This document shows positions 24,176-32,694 of a stretch of DNA of 64,000 nucleotides, piece after piece. Position 1 is the first letter of the stretch; each line of letters opens with the position of its first letter. A program made the translations under genes and the position numbers. Origin of the DNA: Lentzea guizhouensis (GTDB taxonomy: Bacteria > Actinomycetota > Actinomycetes > Mycobacteriales > Pseudonocardiaceae); assembly GCF_001701025.1 (NCBI RefSeq), contig NZ_CP016793.1, positions 8,618,001 through 8,682,000 on the forward strand. The letters are read 5' to 3'. The notes beneath the pieces were generated by a model, which searched no databases, was not told the origin of the DNA, and worked only from the letters and a program-made list of their open reading frames with translations.

Positions 24176-25564
24176 ATGACTGCGCTGCACGACGCCCCCA
24201 CAGCGCTGGAGCGGCTGGACCGCCAGCCGTACACGTACGTCCGCCGTGAGCTGGTCGAACCCGACTGGCGCCGCTTCCCCGGCTGGGCGCACGTGACCGA
24301 GGCGCAGTGGCGCGACGCCCAGTGGCAGCGGGTCAACTGCGTGAAGAACGTGAAGCAGCTCCGCAAGGTCGCGGGCGACCTGCTCACCGACAGGTTCTAC
24401 GACGACCTCGCCAAGGACGTGGACACCTTCGCGACGATGTCGATGCTGATCCCGCCGCAGATGTTCAACACGATGGCGGTCGACGCCGACCTCTCCCCCG
24501 ACGCGTTCACCGAGGCGTTCCTCGCCGATCCGGTGCGCCGCTACATGCTCCCGGTCTCCTCCGACCGCGACCCGCGCTGGCCGTCACACCCGCACTCCCA
24601 GCGCGACTCGCTGCACGAGGCCGAGATGTGGGTCGTCGAGGGCCTGACCCACCGCTACCCCACCAAGGTGCTGGCCGAGATGGTCTCCACCTGCCCGCAG
24701 TACTGCGGCCACTGCACCCGCATGGACCTGGTCGGCAACTCCACCCCGCTGATCGACAAGCACAAGCTCTCGCTCAAGCCGGTCGACCGCCAGGACCAGA
24801 TGATCGACTACCTGAAGAAGACCCCCGGCGTCCGCGACGTGGTGGTCTCCGGCGGCGACGTGGCCAACGTCCCCTGGCCACAGCTCGAGTCGTTCCTGAT
24901 GCGCCTGCTCGACATCGAGACCGTCCGCGACATCCGCCTCGCCACCAAGGCCCTGGCCGGCCTGCCCCAGCACTGGCTGCAGCCCCGCGTGGTCGAGGGC
25001 CTGGAACGCGTGGCCCGCACCGCATCCCGCCGCGGTGTCAACCTGGCGATCCACACGCACGTCAACCACGCACAGTCCGTGACGCCTCTTGTCGCCGAGG
25101 CTGCTCGCACTGCATTGGAGGTCGGTGTGCGGGACGTGCGCAACCAGGGTGTGCTGATGAAGGGCGTGAACGCGACACCGGCCGACCTGCTCGACCTGTG
25201 CTTCGCGCTGCAAGGCGAAGCGAACATCCTGCCGTACTACTTCTACATGTGCGACATGATCCCCAACGCCGAGCACTGGCGGGTGGCGGTGTGGGAGGCG
25301 CAGGAGCTGCAGCACGCGATCATGGGCTACCTGCCGGGATATGCGACGCCGCGGATCGTCTGCGACGTCCCGTACGTGGGCAAGCGGTGGGTGCACCAGC
25401 TCGCCGAATACGACCGTGAGCTGGGCATTTCCTACTGGACCAAGAACTACCGGACCGGGATCGAGCTCGAAGACCCGGAGGCGCTCGACCGCCGCTACCC
25501 CTACTACGACCCGATCTCCACGCTCGGCGAGGCTGGCCAGAAGTGGTGGTCGGACCAGACCTGA
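24176..25564 (+). CDS. kamA: Lysine 2,3-aminomutase (radical SAM)
   Basis: 462 residues with GAGGAG 5 nt before the ATG. The [4Fe-4S] cluster motif CxxxCxxC is CPQYCGHC (Cys173, 177, 180). The PLP-binding part includes VSGGDVANVPWPQLESFLMR and a later HVNHAQSVTPLVAEA. LKGVNATPADLLDLCFALQG-like sequence and PYYFYMCDMIPNAEHWRV are typical of the KamA family. The enzyme turns L-lysine into L-beta-lysine, the substrate of KamDE. In other actinomycetes KamA-like enzymes also make beta-lysine for antibiotics. The presence of kamDE, kdd and kal nearby argues for catabolism instead. It is monocistronic, with a hairpin terminator after the stop. Confidence 0.93.
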   Translation: MTALHDAPTALERLDRQPYTYVRRELVEPDWRRFPGWAHVTEAQWRDAQWQRVNCVKNVKQLRKVAGDLLTDRFYDDLAKDVDTFATMSMLIPPQMFNTMAVDADLSPDAFTEAFLADPVRRYMLPVSSDRDPRWPSHPHSQRDSLHEAEMWVVEGLTHRYPTKVLAEMVSTCPQYCGHCTRMDLVGNSTPLIDKHKLSLKPVDRQDQMIDYLKKTPGVRDVVVSGGDVANVPWPQLESFLMRLLDIETVRDIRLATKALAGLPQHWLQPRVVEGLERVARTASRRGVNLAIHTHVNHAQSVTPLVAEAARTALEVGVRDVRNQGVLMKGVNATPADLLDLCFALQGEANILPYYFYMCDMIPNAEHWRVAVWEAQELQHAIMGYLPGYATPRIVCDVPYVGKRWVHQLAEYDRELGISYWTKNYRTGIELEDPEALDRRYPYYDPISTLGEAGQKWWSDQT

Positions 25565-25571
25565 CGGAACA

Positions 25572-25615
25572 CGATGGGGCCGCTTTCTGGACAACTTCCG
25601 AAAATGGCCCCATCG
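25572..25615. terminator. Bidirectional hairpin terminator between kamA and the IniR-like gene
   Basis: A perfect 10-bp stem, CGATGGGGCC (25572-25581) with GGCCCCATCG (25606-25615), encloses a 24-nt loop in which TTTC-T-GG can pair with CCGAAA. It lies between two convergent stop codons and can serve both. Confidence 0.75.
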
Positions 25616-25624
25616 CCACAATGA

Positions 25625-27925
25625 TCATCTGGCGATCGTCAGGTCGATGTCCTCCAATGCGCGTTCCAGCTCCCGGCGGTTCTTCGCACCGAGTTTGTTG
25701 CGGATGCGGGTGACGTGGTGCTCGACGGTCTTGGCGGAGATGAACAGGGCGTCACCGACCTCGCGGTAGGTGAGCCCGTCGCGCACCAGCGTCGCCACTT
25801 CCTGCTCGCGGTCGCTGAGGACCTCGGCACCGGCGCCGCCCTGCGCGCCGTTCGGGCCGTGGAACTGACGGGCGATGTCGAGCAGCTGGGTCATCGTCTT
25901 GCGGTCGGTGGTGTGCATGGCCGCGTGCCCGGCCAGCCTCGCCGCGTCCACGCGCATGCCGTGAGCGTGCAGTTCCTGTGCTGCCGCCTCGACTCGGGTG
26001 TGGTCCACGTCGCCACGGCCGGCCAGGCTCCAGCACCGCGCGGCGGCGGCGAGTGCACGGGCGAACGGCAGCGCGTCCGCCGCTGTTTCCAGCGTTGCCA
26101 GGTGTTCCTCCGCCGCGGTGTGGTCACCGATGAGCAGCGCGGCGTGGAAGGCGTGCCAGCGCGGGAGCACTGACCACAACGGAGGGTTGCCGAGCCCGTC
26201 GAGCAGTGACCACGCCTCGTCCAGGTGTGTCTTGATGCGGTGGAACTGACCGATTCGGGCCGCGGCGACGGCGATCTCGGTCAACGGGATCAGGGTGTAG
26301 AGGTCGACGGGGTGCACGACGAGTGCCTGCTGGGCCGGTTCCCACGCCGAGCGCACAGCACGGAGATCTCCGGCGCGGCGGCTGATCCCCAGCTCGAGCG
26401 CGGCGGCGAACAGGGCTTCCCGCGGTTCTCCGGATGCGGCCGGGTGCACGAGCCGCCGGGCTGCTTCGACGTCACCGCCGAAGAGTTCGGTGCAGGCGAG
26501 CAGCAACTCGTGCCTGACCGCGTGCATTCCCCTGCCGTCGTCGGCCTGCACGGCTTTGACGAGCAACGACTTCGCCACGGTCAGCTCGCCCGCGTGAACG
26601 CAGATCAGCCCGGCCAGGGCGCTGGGACTGTCCGGCTGCACCGAGGTGCGGGCCCCGGCCTGGTTCACCCCGGCTGTGGCGACCGCGGCGGCGACAGCGG
26701 CCATCGGCGGCCCCGTGACGGTGTGGAGCACCACGTCGGCCAGCCGATGCCCGAGGGTGTCGGTCAGAGACCTGGCGGGCTGCGAGCGCGTTCCGAGCTG
26801 GACCGTGCGGGCTTCACCGAGCCGGCCTGCGCCGAGCAGACCGGTCACGGCGAAGCCCAGCGCGAGTCCGCTGTCCGAGCGCTGGAGCAGCTCACCCCCG
26901 CGGCCGACCTGTCCGCGCAGGGTCAGCGCGGTGGCGGCGATCAGCAACGCGTCGGCATCGGCGTGTCCGAGGTCCACCGCGTCCACAGCGCCGTCGAGGT
27001 CACCGCTGAGAGCGAGTGCCCGCGCCACGTGCACGGAGGATCCGGTACCAGCGGCGGTGAACAACCGCGCCGCCAACGCCGGATCGTCGTTGACCACTTC
27101 GTGGCCGGCGGCGGAGAACACGCCGAGGAGCTCGGGATCCACCACTCCGAGCTCCAGCAACACCCGCGCGTATCCCGACACCGGTTGTGAGCGCCCTGCC
27201 TGGGTGAGGGCGAGCGTGCGCAGCAGGCTCACGCGCTGTTCCACCGGCGCGAGCGCTGTGATCGTGTCGGCGGCGGCGGGCAGCGGCGTTCCGTCGACCT
27301 TGAGCAGGCCCGCCGACCTCAACGCTTCGATGGACGCCGACACGGTGGGCAGGTCCAGGGCCAGCACCGTCGCGAGCAGGCCGGGGTCGAAAGGGGCACC
27401 GAGGGAGCGGGCCAGCAGCAGATCACCCGCGGCAACGGACAGACCGTCGAAGTGGCGGGCGAACGCGGCGCGCGGATCCGGAGACAGCTCGTCCAGCACG
27501 AACCCCGGCGTGCCACCGGTTCGCTCGTGCAGGCGTTCTGCGACTTCGTCACTCACCTCCACGTCCAGCACGCGGGCGGCGAAGGACTTGACGTGGTCGC
27601 GGGACAAGGGCTGGAGCCACACTCGGACCGCGGAGCCCGGCAAAGCGCTGATGAGGCGGGCGAGGGCGCGGTTGTCGGGCCACAGGCGATGGGCGATGAC
27701 GAGCCGGCTGCCGGCGACGGCCTCGCGCAGGAGGCGGTCGGCCTCGTCAGCGCCGAGCGTGTGCCCGTCGTCGACGAGGATCGCCTGCTCGAAGGTGCGC
27801 AACAGCGTGGTCTTGCCGCAGCCGGCAGGTCCGGTCAGCACGACGTGGTCCGCGGTGCGCGCGCGTTCGAGCGTTCGGGTGGTCCCGCTGTCGAGCAACA
27901 ACGGCGTGTCCGACATGGGGGACAT
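25625..27925 (-). CDS. LuxR-family regulator with N-terminal ATPase (IniR-like)
   Basis: 766 residues from the ATG at 27925, which has GGAGG 11 nt upstream. The N-terminus is a STAND-type ATPase: Walker A VLTGPAGCGKTTLL near residues 29-42, then ILVDDGHTLGADEADRLL. A long helical middle resembles the TPR-like part of MalT-type regulators. The C-terminus is a LuxR HTH (LSDREQEVATLVRDGLTYRE, then KTVEHHVTRIRNKLGAKNRR). It is divergent from an IniB-like gene, the same arrangement as Rv0339c (IniR) and iniB in Mycobacterium tuberculosis, where it activates genes induced by cell-wall inhibitors. I therefore call it IniR-like. Trehalose or cell-wall-derived ligands are possible signals, but this is inference. 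Confidence 0.82.
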   Translation of the reverse strand: MSPMSDTPLLLDSGTTRTLERARTADHVVLTGPAGCGKTTLLRTFEQAILVDDGHTLGADEADRLLREAVAGSRLVIAHRLWPDNRALARLISALPGSAVRVWLQPLSRDHVKSFAARVLDVEVSDEVAERLHERTGGTPGFVLDELSPDPRAAFARHFDGLSVAAGDLLLARSLGAPFDPGLLATVLALDLPTVSASIEALRSAGLLKVDGTPLPAAADTITALAPVEQRVSLLRTLALTQAGRSQPVSGYARVLLELGVVDPELLGVFSAAGHEVVNDDPALAARLFTAAGTGSSVHVARALALSGDLDGAVDAVDLGHADADALLIAATALTLRGQVGRGGELLQRSDSGLALGFAVTGLLGAGRLGEARTVQLGTRSQPARSLTDTLGHRLADVVLHTVTGPPMAAVAAAVATAGVNQAGARTSVQPDSPSALAGLICVHAGELTVAKSLLVKAVQADDGRGMHAVRHELLLACTELFGGDVEAARRLVHPAASGEPREALFAAALELGISRRAGDLRAVRSAWEPAQQALVVHPVDLYTLIPLTEIAVAAARIGQFHRIKTHLDEAWSLLDGLGNPPLWSVLPRWHAFHAALLIGDHTAAEEHLATLETAADALPFARALAAAARCWSLAGRGDVDHTRVEAAAQELHAHGMRVDAARLAGHAAMHTTDRKTMTQLLDIARQFHGPNGAQGGAGAEVLSDREQEVATLVRDGLTYREVGDALFISAKTVEHHVTRIRNKLGAKNRRELERALEDIDLTIAR

Positions 27926-28010
27926 GAGCGTGCGAACCTCCTGGTGACCGACTCCTGCACCTGTCCTTCGGTGCATCACCCGTTCAGGTTTGGTCACGGC
28001 ACGAAGATCG

Positions 28011-28075
28011 GGAGATACCTCCTATCCCCCTACTCGCAGTGGCAACAATCCCCCTTCCATCCCGACCGATCGGGA
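28011..28075. promoter_or_regulatory. Candidate regulator-binding sites between the iniR-like and iniB-like genes
   Basis: The divergent intergenic region holds GGAGATACCTCC (28011-28022), an imperfect palindrome, and TCCCGACCGATCGGGA (28060-28075), an inverted repeat with 6-bp arms. Either may be the operator for the LuxR-type regulator. No clear sigma-70 hexamer pair is seen. Confidence 0.35.
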
Positions 28076-28159
28076 CCATGCATGTCACCCGATGCGGTGA
28101 ACCGCAGGTTCTTCGTAGCTTTCTGTGGCACAAGCACAACGACGCACCTGGAGTTCGAC

Positions 28160-28933
28160 GTGGACCTGCCGCAGACGCTGCACGACTTCACCCTCAACCT
28201 GCTCAGCGACCCCGACGCCCGGTCGGCCTTCCAGCTCGACCCGCAGGGTTCGCTCGACGCGGCCGGGCTCGGTGACGTGCACCCGGCGGACATCCAGGAG
28301 CTGCTGCCGCTGGTGCTCGACTTCGCTCCGGTCACCGATCTGGGCGACTTCGGGTCGACGATCTCCGGCCTGGACCTGGACCAGCAGCTCGACCTGATGA
28401 GCACGCTGCAGAACACCGTCGGCCAGCAGCTCGACGACAACACCGTCCTCGGTTCCGTCTCGGGCCTGACCGCCGCCGCACACGGCGTCACCAACGGGTT
28501 CGACGTGCTCAGTGACCCGTCCAGCACGCTGGACGTCGTCGGGACGACCACCGTCACGGACGTCACCAAGACCGTCACCGACCTCGAGGTGACCGACACC
28601 GTCGGCGACATCAGCAACGGCACCGACGTGCTCGACACCACGCACATCACCGACGTCGTCGGCGACGTCACCAGCACCGCGCACACCGGCGACCTCGGCG
28701 TCGGTGACGTGCTCAGCGGCGACATCACCTCCGCGGTCGGCAACGTGACGGACAACGACCTGTCGCTCGACGAGATCGGCAACGTCGGCGACGTCGTGTC
28801 CCACGTGGGCGACATCGGCGACGTGACCGGTGTCGGCCACGTCGGCGACATCGGCAAGATCGGCGACCTGTCCGGCGAGCTCGGTGACGTCAACGTGGGT
28901 GGCGTGCTCAACGACCTCGACTTGAGCCTCTGA
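28160..28933 (+). CDS. IniB N-terminal domain-containing protein
   Basis: 257 residues from a GTG at 28160 with GGAG 6 nt upstream. An in-frame ATG at 28082 would add 26 residues that do not match the family, so I prefer the GTG. The N-terminal 55 residues, LPQTLHDFTLNLLSDPDARS with PQGSLDAAGLGDVHPADIQE and LLPLVLDF, match the IniB N-terminal domain, which in mycobacteria opens the isoniazid-induced iniBAC operon. The remaining 200 residues are Asp/Val/Gly/Thr-rich with dozens of degenerate (V/I)GD(V/I) units and no cysteine. It is strongly acidic, and it could be a fibrous or multivalent-binding protein. There is no signal peptide and no iniA/iniC dynamin-like gene follows. Confidence 0.8.
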   Translation: MDLPQTLHDFTLNLLSDPDARSAFQLDPQGSLDAAGLGDVHPADIQELLPLVLDFAPVTDLGDFGSTISGLDLDQQLDLMSTLQNTVGQQLDDNTVLGSVSGLTAAAHGVTNGFDVLSDPSSTLDVVGTTTVTDVTKTVTDLEVTDTVGDISNGTDVLDTTHITDVVGDVTSTAHTGDLGVGDVLSGDITSAVGNVTDNDLSLDEIGNVGDVVSHVGDIGDVTGVGHVGDIGKIGDLSGELGDVNVGGVLNDLDLSL

Positions 28934-28946
28934 CTCGTTCGTCAGA

Positions 28947-28971
28947 CCGCCCCGACCGCGCTCCGGGGCGG
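28947..28971 (+). terminator. Terminator after the IniB-like gene
   Basis: CCGCCCCG (28947-28954) pairs with CGGGGCGG (28964-28971), an 8-bp G/C stem with a 9-nt loop, beginning 13 nt after the stop codon. Confidence 0.65.
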
Positions 28972-29073
28972 CCTGTCCGCGTTCGTCGGGTGAAGTCGAC
29001 AGACCAGTCCACGGCGGTCCGAGCGCCGAATCCCCGATGTCGGTTCAGGTCACAGGTTTCGGAGGTGAGTCTC

Positions 29074-29523
29074 TTGACTCCAACGCACTCGTCCCGCTCC
29101 AGCCACGACGTGGCATCCCGCCGACCGGTCCAGCTGCTCGCAGCGGTGGTCGGCGCGGTGTTCCTGCTCGTCGGCATCCTCGGCTTCGTCCCCGGCATCA
29201 CCACGAACTACGACCAGCTCTCCTTCGCCGGTCATCACGCCGGTGCTCTGCTGCTCGGTGTCTTCGCCGTGTCCGTGCTGCACAACCTCGTCCACGCCGC
29301 GTTCGGGGTCGCGGGCCTGCTGATGGCCAGGACCTCTCGCTCAGCCGCCGTCTTTCTCGTGGGCGGCGGCGTCATCTACCTCGTGCTCTGGTTGTACGGC
29401 CTGGTCATCGACCACGACAGTGCCGCGAACTTCGTTCCGGTGAACACGGCCGACAACTGGCTGCACCTCGGTCTGGGTGTGGGCATGCTCGGTCTCGGAG
29501 TGCTCACCGGCCGCAGCAAGTGA
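29074..29523 (+). CDS. DUF4383 domain-containing membrane protein
   Basis: 149 residues. I prefer the TTG at 29074 because GGAGG (29061-29065) is 8 nt upstream. The GTG at 29065 overlaps that Shine-Dalgarno and is therefore unlikely. Four hydrophobic helices are evident: LLAAVVGAVFLLVGILGFVP, ALLLGVFAVSVLHNLVHAAF, AVFLVGGGVIYLVLWLYGLV and WLHLGLGVGMLGLGVLTG. The block SVLHNLVHAAFGVAGLLMA and the ending ADNWLHLGLGVGMLGLG are the hallmarks of DUF4383, a family of small actinobacterial inner-membrane proteins without known function. It is a single gene, followed by a very long hairpin terminator. Confidence 0.85.
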   Translation: MTPTHSSRSSHDVASRRPVQLLAAVVGAVFLLVGILGFVPGITTNYDQLSFAGHHAGALLLGVFAVSVLHNLVHAAFGVAGLLMARTSRSAAVFLVGGGVIYLVLWLYGLVIDHDSAANFVPVNTADNWLHLGLGVGMLGLGVLTGRSK

Positions 29524-29560
29524 CCGACTTCGGGTGACCGGGCACGTCCCGGCGATCGGT

Positions 29561-29617
29561 CGCGCACGACCAGGACGCCACGCCGTCATCTCGGCGATGG
29601 CGTCCTCGTCGTGCGCG
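29561..29617. terminator. Long (23-bp) hairpin terminator after the DUF4383 gene
   Basis: CGCGCACGAC (29561-29570) pairs with GTCGTGCGCG (29608-29617), GGACGCCA (29573-29580) with TGGCGTCC (29598-29605), and CGCCG (29581-29585) with CGGCG (29592-29596). Only a 2-nt internal loop and one bulge interrupt the stem. It lies between convergent genes and is likely bidirectional. Confidence 0.75.
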
Positions 29618-29695
29618 GTCCTGCTGCACGGCTTCTGAGGATCGCGTTGTCCGCCGTACAGGTTCGGCGGGTCTTCTGCCCGACAGGTCACGCAG

Positions 29696-30019
29696 TCAGT
29701 CGAGAAGCGCGCTCACGTTCGCGCGGTCGGCGCCGAGGTCCACGTAGAGCTGGGCCCATTGCTTGTCGATGTCGGTGGGGGTTTGGTCGTCGCAGAAGGG
29801 TTTGCGGCCGTGTGCGGTGTAGTAGCGCAGCAGCGGCAGGGTGTGGTCGGTCCGGCGCAGGGCTTCGTCGGTGTAGCGGGGGCCCGGCGGCTGGGGTTGG
29901 TGGCGCAGGCAGGTGAGCTCGGAGCCGTTCTCGTTGTCGAAGACCGGTCCGGGATCGGGGCTGCCGGTGCAGGCGATCAGGACAGTGGCGGAGCACAGCA
30001 GCAGAGCCGGAACGCGCAT
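29696..30019 (-). CDS. Small lipoprotein of unknown function
   Basis: 107 residues. The N-terminus MRVPALLLCSATVLIACTGS is a type II signal peptide with lipobox L-I-A-C and a TGSPDPG tether, so the protein should be an extracytoplasmic lipoprotein. The mature part has two more cysteines (LTCLRHQPQP and KPFCDDQTPT) and otherwise no recognisable domain. It is downstream of the NicO-type transporter, 8 nt after that gene's start-to-stop unit on the same strand, so it may be the last gene of the DUF4331/TPR/transporter cluster. A metal- or substrate-binding role alongside the transporter would be a guess. Confidence 0.65.
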   Translation of the reverse strand: MRVPALLLCSATVLIACTGSPDPGPVFDNENGSELTCLRHQPQPPGPRYTDEALRRTDHTLPLLRYYTAHGRKPFCDDQTPTDIDKQWAQLYVDLGADRANVSALLD

Positions 30020-30027
30020 CGCGTCTC

Positions 30028-31368
30028 CTATTCGAGAAGGGCTCGGGCGGTGAGTCCGAGGCCGACGACGAGGACGAGCCCGGCGGTGAGGGCGGGCAGG
30101 GCGGTGAAGCGGTCGCGGAGGCGTTCGACGGCGGCGAGGCGGTCACGCAGGCGGACCAGCAGCAGGCCGACGAGGGTGAGCGTGGTGGCCATGCCCAGGC
30201 CGTAGCTCAGGACGAGCAGGACGCCGAACCAGGTGCGGCCCAGTGCGACCGCGCCGAGCAGCACGACCAGCGCCGACGGACTGGGTACCAGGCCTCCGGC
30301 CACGCCCATGCCGATCAGACCGCCACGCCCCACACGATGTCCATGTCCGTGTCCGTGCCCGTGCCCGTGCCCGACGGCGACAGGGTGGCGCTGCAGCGCT
30401 GAGTGCAGCAGGAACGCCCCGATGGCGGTGACGAGCATGCCGCTGGCGACCCCCAGCACCCTCAGCAGGGACTCCCCCGCCAGCGCGCTGGACGCGCTGA
30501 TGGCAAGGCCCATCAGCAGCACACCGGCGGTGTGGGTGAGGGTGACGGTGGCGCCGACGGTGACGGCGTCACGGGCGGTGCCGTGGCGGCCGGCCAGGTA
30601 GGCGGCGATGACGGTCTTCCCGTGTCCTGGGAGCGCGGCGTGGGAGGCGCCGAGCAGCAGCGACAGCAGCACCGCGAGAACGCCGATGAAAGGCGTGAGG
30701 TCCCGTTGGCCGACGAGGTCGGTGAAAGCGCGCGTGGCGGAGGCGAGCAACGTGCCGCCGCCTGGTGCCGCGGAAGTGTCGCCCGCCGCCGTGGCACCGG
30801 GTTGAACGCGCAAGCTCACCGCGCGGACGTCCAGCGGGTCGGACAGCAGGTCGTCGGGATAAGCCCGCAACTCGTCACTGGAGCTGGTCGCCGGCACGGG
30901 CGGGTCGAGCAGCGCCATGCCGTCGCCGGTGGCGGTCATCTCGTGCCAGCCGACGCGGCCCGGCCGATAGGTGTCGCGCACCTCCACGGTGGCCGCGGCG
31001 CCGAGGTTCGCCGGCGCGGTGAGCGCACAGGTGAGACGGGTGGTGGCCAGTCCGGCCTCGCCGGGTGGGAACTCGACCGACGCCGAGCGCAGAGCCACCG
31101 CCACGCCCGTGCCTTCCACGTGCACCGCAAGGCCGCGGCGCACTGCCTCGCACTCGCGGTCGGCGTAACCGACGTGGCCGGCGGGCTGTTCCTGCAGGGT
31201 AGGGATCTCCGCGAGGTCGATGACCGAGACGAGGTCGACCCGGTCAGGATGAACGGTGATGGCGTGGTGGTGGTTGACGGTGAAGTTGCCCAGCGGGTGC
31301 GCATCGGCGGTCGCCGGAGTCATCAGCACGGCCAGCGCCGCGAGAACGAGGACGATCAGCACCTTCAC
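30028..31368 (-). CDS. NicO/RcnA-type nickel/cobalt transporter family protein
   Basis: 446 residues from the GTG at 31368, overlapping the TPR gene stop by 4 nt (GTGA). The N-terminus is a signal peptide (VKVLIVLVLAALAVLMTPAT, then ADAHPLGNFTVN), followed by a periplasmic beta-rich domain of about 200 residues. The membrane part starts near LTPFIGVLAVLLSLLLGASH, with the family motif ALPGHGKTVIAAYLAGRHGT. A histidine-rich loop (HGHGHGHGHGHGHR) follows and then GGLVPSPSALVVLLGAVALG. This layout matches NicO (PF03824) proteins that export or import Ni/Co. The HPLGNFTVNHH start is shared by many actinobacterial members that sit beside DUF4331 genes. Metal specificity is not known. Confidence 0.85.
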   Translation of the reverse strand: MKVLIVLVLAALAVLMTPATADAHPLGNFTVNHHHAITVHPDRVDLVSVIDLAEIPTLQEQPAGHVGYADRECEAVRRGLAVHVEGTGVAVALRSASVEFPPGEAGLATTRLTCALTAPANLGAAATVEVRDTYRPGRVGWHEMTATGDGMALLDPPVPATSSSDELRAYPDDLLSDPLDVRAVSLRVQPGATAAGDTSAAPGGGTLLASATRAFTDLVGQRDLTPFIGVLAVLLSLLLGASHAALPGHGKTVIAAYLAGRHGTARDAVTVGATVTLTHTAGVLLMGLAISASSALAGESLLRVLGVASGMLVTAIGAFLLHSALQRHPVAVGHGHGHGHGHGHRVGRGGLIGMGVAGGLVPSPSALVVLLGAVALGRTWFGVLLVLSYGLGMATTLTLVGLLLVRLRDRLAAVERLRDRFTALPALTAGLVLVVGLGLTARALLE

Positions 31369-32656
31369 CGCAGGCCGTCCAGCGCGGCGCGGGCGGCCGG
31401 GGCGTCCACCGGCGAGAAGTGCGGGTTGATCCGCAGCGCGGTCTCGAGCGCGTCGGCGGCCTCCGCACCACGGCCGAGGGCGCGCAGGATCATGCCCCGG
31501 TGGTAGGCGAACGTCGCGTTGCGCCAGCCGGTGGTGGCGGCCTGGTCGGCGTGGCGAAGAGCTTCGGCGTCGCGTCCGGCCAGGTGCAGGGCCCACCCGA
31601 GCGCGTCCGCGACCAGCGGGTGCTGCCTGCGGGCCCATTCGCGTTCGGCGGCGGCCAACGCGGCGGCGGGATCACCCGGTCGGCGGCGACGGAGGCAGCC
31701 AAGTCGTCGGTGCTGCCCGCGGCGGCGAGCAGCCGCTCCTGCTGGGCGAGCAGGTCGAACTGCCGGGCGGCGTCCTGGGTGCGGCCCGCGGCACGCAGCA
31801 GAACGGCGTGTTCGTGCAGGTACTGCGGTGAGGGCACCCGTGCGACGAGGTCGGCGTAGCCGGCGAGCGCGGCGTCGAGGTCACCTCGGGCGGCGGCGGT
31901 CTTGGCTCGCCCCTGCAACAGTGCGGGGTCGAGCGGGTCGACCAGCAGACCTTGCTCGTACTGGGCGGAGGCCTCGCCGAGGTCACCGTTGTCGAACGCG
32001 AGCTCGCCGAGGTGGTAGCGGCAGAACAGCGTGTCGGTGGGCGTGGAGGAGGCGTCGAGCGCGCGGGTGAGGGCCTGGCGGGCGGAGTCGACCTCGCCGC
32101 GTTGCTCGAAGTCGTAGGCGGCACGGGTGAACGAGGGCACGCCGGGTTCGAGGTCGAGCATCCGCTGCACGGCGGCCCGCGCCTCGTCGGCGGCACCGAG
32201 CTGGGTGAGGGCGTCGGCGAGCACGCCGTAGACCTCGGCGGTGTCGGGCAGGACGGCACGGGCGCGCTCGGCCTGGTCACGGGCGGCGGCGAAGTCGTGA
32301 CGGGCGTTGGCCAGTGCGCCGAGACCGAGGTGCGCCGGGCCGTTCGCCTCCGGCCGGTGGCGCAGGGACGTCTCGAGCGCACCCTGGGCCTTGCCGTAGA
32401 AGGCCGGGTCGCCGGTGATCCGGGCCTGCTCGACGTAGGCCGAGCCGAGCAACGCCCACGTGTCGGCGTCACCGGGCACCCGCCGCAGCCGGTCCTGGGC
32501 GGCGGTGACGGTGCGCTGCACGTCGCTGCGCACCACAGCGGCGCCCTGACCGGGAGGGCCGGGATCGTCATCGCGGCTGAGCGCGGTCGCGGTCGTGGCG
32601 AGCAGCGCGACGCCGGCGGTGATGGCCAGCACTGCGGTGGTCTTGCGGCGGTTCAT
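31365..32656 (-). pseudogene. Tetratricopeptide-repeat protein, frameshifted near 31675
   Basis: The N-terminal part (from the ATG at 32656) has a membrane anchor or signal peptide (TTAVLAITAGVALLATTATA) and several TPRs, for example ADTWALLGSAYVEQARITGD and PAHLGLGALANARHDFAAAR. The frame then fails at ADRVIPPPRW. One frame over, the protein resumes as DPAAALAAAEREWARRQHPL and continues to the stop at 31365 (ending AARAALDGLR). Adding one base to the CCC run at 31674-31676 restores a 430-residue protein reading through ASVAADRGDPAAALAAAERE. The gap is either a one-base sequence error or a real frameshift. It overlaps the NicO-type gene by 4 nt, and a cluster of DUF4331, TPR and NicO genes recurs in actinomycetes. 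It would be an envelope protein scaffold. Confidence 0.75.
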
Positions 32657-32694
32657 GGCGCGCTCCGTGGGTTGCTGCCGAGTCAGGTCGCGGG

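Noticed and set aside
30331..30380. GTGTCC/GTGCCC microsatellite as a regulatory repeat
   Set aside because: It codes in frame for the His/Gly-rich metal-binding loop of the NicO-type transporter.
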